DNA of 64,000 nucleotides, from assembly GCA_012932295.1 (NCBI GenBank), contig JAAONU010000006.1, positions 34,478,607 to 34,542,606 of the forward strand, given 5' to 3'. Shown piece by piece: positions 38,901 through 50,900 of the stretch. The position numbers were made by a program, and so were the translations under genes. Origin of the DNA: Cyclina sinensis. Lineage: Eukaryota > Mollusca > Bivalvia > Venerida > Veneridae. The notes under the pieces are model-generated. The model was not told where the DNA came from. It saw only the letters and a program-made list of their open reading frames with translations, and made no database searches. Every line of letters starts with the position of its first letter. Position 1 is the stretch's first letter.

Positions 38901-41900
38901 ATTTAAAAAAGTTTTAAACCTACATCAGTCTATTGTTTACATCAGCTTTATCTGATGGAGGTGTGCATGCACCCATTGAAAACAGTGCTCTACATGTATT
39001 TTAAACTGTCAGTAAACTGTTTTAATGAAAGCTGTACATGATTGACCAGTTCTGTGTGTGTAATTAGCCTTGTCGCCTTAAAATTAGGAGAGATTTTAAA
39101 CCGATAATCTCAATTCACAGTACAGGGTTCACATAGAGTGATTTAATGTTCACGTCTGTGGCCATTTTTCCATTAATGGATTTTGCGTGTTATAAATCTA
39201 TAAATTTCTTATCTGCCACTACAGACACATTTCAACAAACTAATTTGAAACATACATCTTCTGCAGCAGAAAATATAACTTTTTCACCACATGTATATTT
39301 TTTGCTCATATGTTTCATAGTTTTTGTGCAAATTGGTGCCCAACAGATTTTGTTGGGCATTACATATGCAAAGAAGGAAAAATTACCACCACATTTTGAA
39401 TCCTTTCTGGTTTGTACTCTGAAGGCGGATCCATATCGACCATTCAAAAAAAGCACAATATTCAACTTTTAGAGTACAATTATTAGGACAAATCTGTGAT
39501 TAAAAAAAAGTACGGAAGGCACTGGAATTAAAAAAAAATTGAAATATCATTGATAATTGAAAACCTAGGTAGCAGTTATATACATAGATTGACATATTAG
39601 CCAATAACATACTTTTTATTTTTTCAGCATACACGGGGGATAAGCTGGTCGACCGTGATATTGTATTCAGTTGCTATAAGTTGTGTTTAGAAGTTGTTGA
39701 GAAGTCGGGACGCATGGTACTTGTCTTTCTTTGCAGTTGTACTTAGGTGAGTGTTTTAGGGTCATCATGGCCATTTTGTTTGTGGACAACTGGAATAAGT
39801 TTGGATTTCCACATCTTTGATTGGTCATTTGGGGTCAAAGATTTTGGTCAAAAGGTTTGATGAAAAATTTCTAGGTCAGATTTGAATGCAGGGTTGGCAT
39901 TTCTGCACTTTTTACCTCCAAAGATATATCAGCTCTTCTGAAAGGGCAGCTATACAATACATGCACCACACAAAATAACAAAAACAAATAACTGACAGTT
40001 CAACAAGCAGATTTGTAAGGTAAATAAATCAAACCATGGACTTGATTCAGATTGTTATTAGGTGTGTCTAGGAATGCAGTAATTATGTGGTAATTCTCTT
40101 TTCTTTTTCAATTATCACAAACTTGTAAAAAAAATACCCTATCGGAAGCTTGAGAATAGTGGAGCATGGTGGTACTGCTTTGAAATTAACATTGAAGATA
40201 TATTAATTATTGAAGTGATGTAAGTCAGTAACAGACTTTTCTGTGCATTTTCCAGCATTCACAGTTTGGTGAACCGTGATATGTTGTGTACAGTTTATAC
40301 AAGTTGTGCGCAGAAATTGCTGAGGACTCAGGTGTGAGAAGGAACAATGTGAGTATAACTTCCATTACTAAAAGCTCTGTAGTTTTGATTTTTCACATAC
40401 AACTGTGTGATTTATGTCATATCAGTGATTTAAACGAATGTACTGAAGGCACTGGAATATAAAACATAGAAATATCATTGTTAATGGAGCATTAAGAAAA
40501 CCTAGGTAGCAGTTATATTACATAGATAATAGATTGACATATTAGTCAATAACATTATTTATTTTTTCAGCATACACCGGGGTTAAGCTGGTGATCGTGA
40601 TACTGTATTCAGTTGCTATAAGTTGTGTTTAGAAGTTGTTGAGAAGTCGGGACGCAAGAGATTGAAAAATCAGTGAGTATAATTTTATTTCATAAACACT
40701 GTATTTTGCAGATTAGTTTATGCACTTTGGTGTTTAAACTAACATTTATTTCACTGAAATAAAAATATTTATTAGGTATATTTTACAGATACCTTTTAGG
40801 TGTTTCCTTCAGCAGTATCTTTTAATTTTCCTGTAAGATTAAGCGTATTATAATCTCATCTTTTTGGCTCATAAAGTTTTACAACCAGTTCATTTAAAAA
40901 AAGATTAGCATAAGTTGAATTCTTGAGAGATCTAATTTTAAAACTTTCAAACAGGCATTTCATTGTAAATAGTTAGCAGTCATAATCTTTGTGATGAATG
41001 TGCCTGAATCAAAGTTGAAACTAAATTAAATGTTGGTGTTGAAACTAAATCTTGGAGTAGAATTTACCTGGAAGTTGAATCTTGGAGTTGAAACTAAATT
41101 AAATCTTGGAGTTGAACTTACCTGGAAGTTGAAACTAAATCTTGGAGTTGAATTTACCTGGAAGTTGAATCTTGGAGTTGAAACTAAATCTTGGAGTTGA
41201 AACTAAATTAAATCTTGGAGTTGAACTTACCTGGAAGTTGAAACTAAATCTTGGAGTTGAAACTAAATTAAATCTTGGATTTGAAACTAAATCTTGGAGC
41301 TGAATTTACCTTAAAGTTATAAATCCTGGAAGTTGAAGTTAAATCTTGGAGTTAAACTTGCTTGAAATATGAATCTAAATTTGAGTTGAATTTTCGTGGA
41401 AATTGAATTTAATTCTTGGAGTTGAAATAAATCTTGGAAGTTGAGTCTAAATCTTTGAGTTGATTTTTCTGGAAGTTTCATTGAAATTTCAGTAATTGTT
41501 CCAAGAAGTCTAGTCTAAATATAACGTGTTGTTGAACATTCCTAGAAAATGAAACATACTTTCTGGAGTTGAATTTGCATAGAACATTCATTTAAATCTT
41601 AAATTTCCGTGGAAGTTGCATTTCAATTTAAGACTTGAACCTTGATATTTGGAGTTGAATTTTTGTTTAAGTTGTCTATTTACACAGATTCATATTCTTA
41701 GAGTTGCAAAGTCATTGACTAACATTAAAGGTACATTACAAGGCTGTGTAACATGGGCTTTTTTGGCCAAAGTCCATTCAGAATTGTCACATCAAAATTA
41801 AAAGAAATTTTGTTTTGAACTTAGAAGCATTTTAATCATGGAGCTTATTGCATAGGTACAAAGTACAGTCCAAACTCAGATCATGAAATCTACTTGAAGT

Positions 41901-44900
41901 TGCAAATGCATTAATTATATATTATAAAAATGGAGATTGCCATAGAGTTACAAGTGTGAACCTTATCCAGAACATATAGAAATGCAATTAATACATATTA
42001 TTAAAGCAAGATTAATGTTCTAAATCATGTAGGTTGTACTGTATTTGAAGTTTGGCTATTTTGTCATTGAATTGGTTACGTGACACAATAAGTATGTTTT
42101 CATTAATATGTACTGCAGATTTTCATCAGGCATCTGAACATTTGCCTAAAGAGGCTAGAGGCAGACAATGTGTTACTAATTGTCACATTTTCCTGATAAC
42201 TGTAAATTATGTGAAAGGTGCTCTAACACTTGACTCGGAAGACTTGAACGGTATTTTATTTGATGGAAGTCACTTGTATAATGCTACACGTGAAATCAGT
42301 AATGCTGAAGATTTCATTGATCCAGTTTTATTGCCTAACCGCATTTCTTACAAAGGACACTATGTGTCAACCATTCATAAAGGTATTTTAACTGGATTGT
42401 TAGATGAAAATATACCCACTTGTAATGAGTCTGTATATCATAAACTTGACATTGCTCTAGCAAAAGCTTTTTCTACTGTCAAAAATGCAATTATCATTTT
42501 CAAAGGGGTATCTGTTGCCTTATATTATGATAAATCAGTGATTTATGTATTTGATAGCCACTCACGCAACAGTTCTGGCATAAGTTGCCCTGATGGTACA
42601 TGTGTTCTTGGAGTTGTGCATTCTGTCTCTGCTTTGTGCAACTACATTTGCCAATTATCAGCTTCTTTAGGTGACAAAGGTAGTACTGTTCAATTTGATT
42701 TGCACATGTTGGCTTTCAACAAAAAGTGTTTACAAACACCTTTCATTGTGAGAATTCTAGACAAAAGACAAGGTTTTCAAATCAGAAAAAAACACAAATT
42801 AAAATCATCAAATTCTGAAGATACACCAGCTAAAAGACAAAAGGTGAGAAACCTAATGAAAAACAAGTCCCTGATAGGTATGGTAGATGATAGACATGTG
42901 AGTCTCAGTGACCAGTCTTCGAGTTTTAGCCAGGTGTTTTCAGATGAAGCATTTACTCCAGAAATGCAAGAGACTGAATTGTTGTTTGATAAGCTTGTTT
43001 CATCTGGGCCTATTTATGTGTGTACATGCTGTACTCAGACATATTTTTCCCATTTTATGACAAATATAGAAAATCTTTCAGAGTCAAACAGGCAACATGT
43101 AGCTCAATTTTGTACACAGTACAAAAGTGTTGGAGGCATAGAATGGATTTGCCAAACATGTCTGAATACTGCACGTAAAAAAAACATCCCAAGATTCTGG
43201 GTGAACAATGGTTTAAAATTCCCATTCAAGCCAAATGAACTTGACCTTTCCAATTTAGAGGAGAGACTTGTATCTCCAAGGCTGCCATTTATGCAACTGA
43301 GGGAAATGCCCAGGGGTGGTCAGTTAAATATAAAAGGGAATATTGTGAATGTCCCTGCAGATGTAAATAGTACAATAAAGACTTTGCCTAGAATGATGAA
43401 TGAAAATGAGACTATTATGCTAAAACTTAAACGACGTTTATCATATAAACATCACGTTGCTTTCGAGAACATTCGGCCAAACAAAGTTTTTCAAGCTGCA
43501 AAATGGTTGGTTGCCAATAGTTTGCTATTCAGAAATGAAGGCATTGTTGTTAATGAAACCTGGCTGCAACAACCACATGATATTAGTCTTCAGCAGCAGC
43601 AAGAAGACAACTCGAATCTTGAGCAATCTGTAGTGACTGAAAATGACAGTGGAAATGGTGGTCACTGTAGTTCAAGTGATAATTGGACAGAAGATGATAG
43701 TTTTGTAAACAGGCCAACAGGTAATTTAGACACGTTTTTGCAAACATTAGACTTTCGAGAGTTCAATCAAGTGCTGTCAGTTGCACCAGGAGAAAAAAAC
43801 TCGCCAATTGGTCTGTTCCAGGATTATCATTCAGAAATATTCTCATTTCCAACAATTTATTGTGGACAAAGTCGTACTGAGAATCATCAGCGCCTTGTAC
43901 CATTGCATTATAGTGACATATGCAAGTGGGAACTAAGAAATGTTGATCGTCGTGTAGCTGTTTGTGTTCCAAACATATTCTTCAAACTGAAACGCCTTCA
44001 GATAAAACAAATAAAAGACAAAGTATCTCTTGCAATAAGAAAATGCAAAGCAAATGGACAATCATACACTGCTGGTGAGATACTGACTCCTGGATTTGTT
44101 GACAAATTGACAATGCAAGATGATGGATATAAGGTTCTTCGAACTCTACGAGGATCTCCACCTTACTGGGAGGCTGCAAAAAGGGATGTTTTTGCCATGA
44201 TAAGGCAGTTAGGAATACCAACTTGGTTCTGCTCATTTTCAGCAGCAGAGACAAAATGGAAACCCTTGCTAACATGTCTTGCAAAGCTTATTGAAGGTAG
44301 GGACTTAACATCTGATGAAGCTGAAAGTCTTTCATGGCAAGAGAAATGTAAGCTGATTAAAGCTGATCCTGTGACATGTGCTCGCTACTTTCACAATAGA
44401 GTGCAAGTTTTCATTCAAAGAGTCCTAAAGCATTCATCTTGGCCAATTGGTGAAATACTTGATTATTTCTACCGAGTTGAATTTCAGCAGCGTGGTTCAC
44501 CTCACATTCACATGGTTGCTTGGGTTAAAAATGCTCCAGTTCATGGAGTCTGTTCTGATCAAGAAGTGTCTGCCTTTGTTTCCAAGTATATAGCATGCAG
44601 TAAAGATGAAACAATTCCAGCATTGATAAATTACCAGACTCACCGTCATGCACGCACATGTAGAAAACAGGGAAAAGCAATTTGTCGTTTCAATTTTCCA
44701 ATACCACCAATGCCAGAGACATTAGTGTTACATCCCATAAATGATACAGAAACCAGATCTTCTTATGAACAGATGTATGAAGGCATCATTTCATGTCTTG
44801 ATGAAGTCCAAAGAGATGGAGCAGAGATAACCTTTGAAGATTTTTTAAATAAACTTGAAGTTGATTTTGATACTTACATTCTCATAATTCGTTCAAAACT

Positions 44901-47900
44901 CATCAGATCCAAGGTATTCCTAAAGCGCTCAGTCAGTGAAAGTCGCATTAACAGCTACAACAGTGTGTTGTTATGATGTTGGAAAGCAAACATGGATATC
45001 CAGTTCATACTGGACCCATACTCCTGTATTTCTTACATTGTGTCATACATTTCCAAAGGTCAGAGAGGTCTTTCCAACCTTCTCCAAGATGCTTGTCGAG
45101 AGGCTAGGGAAATGGACAGTGATGTGAGGCAACAAGTCAGGAGAATTGGAAATCAGTTTTTGACAAGTGTGGAAATAGGTGCTCAAGAAGCTGCCTTTTT
45201 AGTGTTGCAAATGCCTTTGAGAAAGTCCACAAGGGATGTGATATATGTTGATACAAATAAACCAGACAATAGGACTTCTCTTATTAAGTCTGTGTCAAAC
45301 TTGAAAGAACTCCCAGCTAATTCAAAAAATATTGAGATGGATAATGTGTTAAAGAGATATAAAAGAAGACCAAAGATTCTTGACAGTCTTTGCTATGCTG
45401 ATTTTGCTTCAATGTATGAACTGTGTAAAAAGCAAGATAAAGAATGTAATCTTGATGAAATCAGTTTTGAGGAATTGCCAGAAACAGAATATAACTTAGA
45501 CCAAGATGATGATGTGGAAGACATTAAGGAAAGCAGTTCTTCTGAAGTTGTCAGATTTGCTTGTGGTACCAGGGTTAGGAAAAGACAAAGGCAAAAGGTT
45601 ATTTACTGTCATGTTACTCCAATAAATCAAGATAGAGAAGAGCACTATCGGGAAAAAATCATGCTTTACACTCACTGGCGCAATGAAGAAAATGACTTAC
45701 TATGTGGGTATGAGTCTTATGAAAAATGCTACCTTGAAAAAGAAATTGAAATAAAAATGAATTGTCAAAAATATGAAAAAATGAATGAAAGCGATATAGA
45801 AAGCATTCTTGCAGACATTGATCCTGAAAATTTGGGTGCAGTGATCAATCAAGAGGCACATCACCAAAATATGATAGATGTTGCAGAAGGCACTTCTAGA
45901 TCAGCTGTACTTGGTTGCTTTGATCCAGGGTCTGAATTAAGTTCATGTGAGGATTATGACTTAGGGGATGATTTAGGAATAAGCAGAAGGCGTGTAAGCT
46001 TGGGAGAACTTCCAACAGCAGAAGTTAATAATGAACAGTATTTGCAAAGTGTTAGGGCTCTTAACATGGAACAGAAGCAGTTCTTTTACCATATTCTTCA
46101 TAAAGTTAAATGCAAGTCCTTGCCATTTTACACATTTTTGTCAGGAGGTGCAGGTTGTGGGAAGTCTGTGCTTATCATGGCAATCCATCAAGCTGTTCTT
46201 AAATTTTTAAGTCATGTTCATGGTGAAGATCCATCAAGTATTAAAATACTGTTGTGTGCTCCTACAGGAAAAGCCGCCCATAATATTGGTGGATGTACAA
46301 TACATTCTGCTTTCTGTATTCCAGCAAGTCAAGGCTTTCACTTCAAACCACTTGATATGCAGCAATTGAATACCTTGCGTTCTCGTTTCCATGATTTGAA
46401 AATTGTTATTATAGATGAGATTTCTATGGTGGGCAGAGGCATGCTGAATTTCATAAACCTGAGATTACAGGAAATCAAAGGTTGTACAAAGCCTTTTGGA
46501 GGTGTGAGCATCCTTGCTGTGGGTGATTTGTATCAATTGAAACCAGTGCTAGATTCATGGGTGTTTTCTCAAGTGTACAGAAAACCAGAACTCCAGTGCA
46601 TTGCTTCAAACTTGTGGATTGATCTGTTTGATTTCTTTGAGCTAACTGAAGTTATGAGACAAAAGGATGATCTTGAATATGCTCTTCTTCTAAACAGGTT
46701 ACGAGAAGGAAAACATACTGAGGCTGATTTAGCAGTATTAGAAAAAAGGAAGGTTGAAAATTTGGTCAACAGCAATGAAAGATTGAAAGAATTCCCTCAT
46801 TTGTTCTGTAGAAGAGTTGATGTCCATACACACAATATGAATATTCTCTCAAATATCGAGATGTGCCATAGGATGGAAATAGAAGCAATTGATACAGTAT
46901 CTGGTAATGTAAGTCAGTCAATGATTGATGCTATTTTGTTAAGGTTACCTGAAGATCCAAGCAAAACAATGGGTTTACAGAAGCATTTAATTCTTGGGAT
47001 TGGTCTTCCAGTAGAACTCTGCTTAAATTTAGACACGGAAGATGGTTTGACTAATGGTGCTTCATGTATAGTTAGAAAGTTTGACCTAAGGGTAGAAAAT
47101 TCATCCAGATGTAGCATAGTTTGGGTTGAATTTAACAGTGCTTGCATTGGGAAAAAATGGCGTTTAAAGTACAAGCATCTTTACAAAGATGACATCTCCT
47201 TATGTTGGACTCCAGTTCTTGAAACATGTAGACAATTTACTTATCAGTATGGAAAAACGTACTTCATTGTGCGTCGTCAGTTCCCTCTTTACTTGGCCTC
47301 AGGTAAAACAATTCATAAAGCACAAGGATCTACAATTCAAGAAGCAGTTATGCATTTCGGACAAAAAAGAATTGACCATATTCATTATGTTGGTCTCAGT
47401 AGGGTGACCAGTCTGTCTGGTGTACACATCATGGAACTTAACTCTTCAAAAATAAGCGTTTCAGTTGATGTTGAAGCTGAAATGGAAAGACTGAGAAATA
47501 CAAGGAGAATAGTGAACAGTATATATGACATGTCTTATACTGATAGTAGTGTGATCAAGGTTGGATTTCAGAATTGTAGATCATTGAGAAAACACATTTC
47601 TGAAATAAAGCAGGAACATAACTTGTTAAATGCTGATGTTCTTGGTTTTGTTGAGACAAGACGCCCACTTGGTGACGAGTATGAAATTGCAGGTTTCAGG
47701 CATTTAACATCTACTTTTGAGCAGTCAGCTCATGGAATAGACATTTATATCAAAAGAAATGTCAGTGTCAGTCAGTATGTTTGCTTTACCTGTGCTGAAG
47801 TAGAATGTGCTTTGGTATGTGTGAATGAACAAGTAATTGTTGGTTTCCTTTACTGTCCTCCAAAGTCATCCACTTTCTCAAATTTTGCTGTTTTCTTGTC

Positions 47901-50900
47901 TTCTTTTGCCTCTTTAATTTCTAGAGAGTACAGCATGTATGACAAGAATGTGATACTGATGGGTGACTTTAATTTTGAATGTGAAAGAAACAAACCAATA
48001 ACAAAACTGTTTTATGAAAAACTCACTTTGAAACAACTGCTAAATGCAGCAACTACTGATTATGGAAGTTCCTTAGATCACATTTATTGCAGTCTACATG
48101 CAGATCTTCTAAAAACTTATGGAACTTTGGAGTCTTACTATTCTGACCATAAGCCAGTATACATTGTTTTCAGTAAGAGATCTACTAATTAATAGCTCTG
48201 CATAATTTTTTTGATGTTTGGAAGCAGGATTTAAATTTAAAGATTGTTAAAGATAAAGTTACCTCTCCAACACTTGGGTTTAAGAAAAGATTTAAACATA
48301 AAATCAGCTTAATGAAAAGATAGCCATTTTACAGTTTGGTAATAACTGATCATTACTGGGCTACCTCTTAAAGTTTGAGATAATTTTGAATTGCTTCCTA
48401 CATTTTGTAGTTAAATTGTCAAACAAGATAACCTGATCCATACTTTTATCCTTTAATATGTTATACAGTTACATGTTTAATCCTGAATACAGTATTACCT
48501 TGTTCCTCAGGGCACATCATGTTTTGTTTGGTAACCCTAAATATGGCACCAGTTAGTATGGCTGTGCTCTCAAATATCTCGATATTCATAACATTTGAAC
48601 CACAGAACTTACTAAGAAAAAAAAAAAGACTCTGAAATTATAGAACAATAATGGACTTTGAAATCAGGATCGGGTTAATGTGTCTGAGTAATAAAACACT
48701 TATTATTTTACTCTTTTTACAGATGAACATCATGCAGGTACTGGCACAAGGGTCTTGATGGGAGTAATAGGCAGTCTCTGACAGTGGCAGTATGTGCCAG
48801 AGCCACATGCCGTAAGTTATTTCTGCTTCTACTGTGCCCCTTGCAAATGCATTTAGCTCATTAGTTAAACAAAGGGTCAGTATGAAGGGTAAAACCATCC
48901 AGGTATGTTGTAAAGGGTGAAACAACTCAGTAGAATTTCTCATGTTTAATATGTCTTTCTTCTAAAACCATAGTTATCATGCAAAGTTACATTGATGACA
49001 TTCAATACAAGAGCAGGATTCGAACTCGTATCTCCCACATGACAGTCCAACGCTCTAACCACTGAGCCAAAAAATTGATTCACTGACGCATTTGTAAGAA
49101 CTTTTGTTTATACAATTATCAATGGTTAATTGTATGCACTAGACCGTAACACATCTCCTCTTGAGAAAGTCATCATTTATGATGACGAATGGTGTTGTGT
49201 ATTTTTTAGATCAATGGATTAGTCAAAAATCGAACGATTCTGTTTTAAAATCAATTTTTATAACTTAGTATAGGACAGCCCCCATCTTACGAACATAAAA
49301 GTCTGTAACAGAAAGATGCAATGCATCAGAGAATACACAACCAAGAGCGGGATTCGAACTCCAATCTCCCATGTGACAGTCAAACGCTCTAACCACTGAG
49401 CCAAATAATCGATTCACTGACACAGTTGTCAGAGGTTGTTTTAAACAATTAAGGAAGGTGTGCACTAGACCATAACAAGATTAACCGCCTGCCTGATATG
49501 ACCAAAAAGTTGCTGAATGTTACATGGGCATTTATCATAAAACAAACCTAAAAATAATTATAATTGATACGTATTTAAATGAAATTTCCTTGAAAACAAT
49601 TTACTTTGCAGAATTTTTGCAAAACATTGTTACCTAACAAAATTAGTGCCATCAATGTCTTAGATTTAAAACAATGCTTTCTTAATGTCTCATAACAGTG
49701 ATCTTTGCATTTTATTTCAAATTTATCTTTACAATGAATACATACTCAAGATAACTTGACATTAACCCAGCGGTTAAGAATTAGGCAGTAGGTAACAAGA
49801 TGATTTATTTATGATTCCAGGATGTTTAATTTACATTTCTGGGCCTACTCACACTTTTTTTTGTAATTTTCAGGAGTATGAAGCAAGTATGAAGCAGACT
49901 TGGCAGAGGAGGGAGTACACTGTAAATGTAGTTGGAAACAGTCTGGAAGATGGTACAGGCAGAGTTATTACTGCAAGATGAGGTGTCATTTTATTGCCAG
50001 CCTATCTTCTTGTCATTGCTTCTGGTTATAATAAATTTTGCAGACTAAACAGAAAATCCTTTGTAGAAAATGAAAAGGGACCAGTTCAACTTGAGATCAA
50101 AAAGCAGGACAGTGAAGTTTTGGAAGTTGACGTTGCTGGAACTTGAAGTATTATGTATAATGCCTCAAATCTCAAGAACTTTATACAGTAGGAAGACAAA
50201 TGTATTAGTTTATTTTTAGTGATAAATTGTTTACGAAATAAAAAAATGAATGTTTCTGGTCTCCTTGGCAACTTTGGGTAAATATTTTTTTTTTCATTTC
50301 TTGTTACTTCTAATTTTTTTGAGAAAACATAAAATTAAAACAGCAGGTTTCTGTTGAGGTTGGGGTGTAAAAAGATCTGTTACTTGTGGCCACCAAAAAC
50401 ACAGTTCCTTGCCAAATTATTGATCTCAACCATTTTCATTTGTGTGTGTGTGTGTGTGTGGTGTGTGTGTGTGAAAGTGTGCTTTATGTTTTATTTTTGT
50501 TAAATTACATCTAATTAACAAAAAAGTTTTTCTTTGCTTTTTTGCTACATATGTGATCAAAATTACTGCAAGTTCAAAGTGAGCTAATGTGTCAGTCACC
50601 TGAAAGTTTGATATGAAAATGTTTTTTTATTTTTGTTACTTAATTTTACATAGAAATTTGTATTGTTGTGTCACTTTAAAGAAGTGAAATTTGTTACTCT
50701 AGTTGGTTAACCATGAGTCTGTTTTGGCAGACAAAGGTTTGACTGTAATCAGTAGATATAGAGAGATGTAAAGGCTAGATTACATTTTTTGTGCTATGAC
50801 CTGTCGGTGTGGTTAAAAAGTAAAGGGGGTTGATATAAAAATGTAGACCTTGAACAGCAAATTTATATGCAATCAGTTATTTGAAATCCTGCAGACTTCT

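Larger units (their letters stand above)
42052..48192 (+). mobile_element. Helentron (Helitron-like rolling-circle transposon), nearly intact
   Basis: One reading frame of 2,047 codons interrupted only by TGA at 44974-44976. Order: cysteine-peptidase-like region, Cys-rich fingers, HUH Rep nuclease, Pif1-type helicase, AP-endonuclease-like C-terminus. The endonuclease domain places it with the Helentron/Helitron2 group rather than canonical Helitrons. It sits in gene B intron 6, opposite strand. Terminal sequences and insertion site could not be defined. A splice acceptor TACTGCAG at 42111-42118 suggests that the first coding exon may lie upstream. Confidence 0.9.

Noticed and set aside
39146..39472. 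108-codon frame with a hydrophobic stretch
   Set aside because: No recognisable family, no splice or repeat context, and an overlapping frame on the other strand; probably chance.
44974..44976. Programmed readthrough or selenocysteine at the Helentron TGA
   Set aside because: No supporting element was seen; a simple nonsense mutation in a transposon copy is more likely.
48993..49482. Functional tRNA genes
   Set aside because: A and B boxes are good but no paired acceptor stem was found, and the two copies share non-tRNA flanks, as SINEs do.
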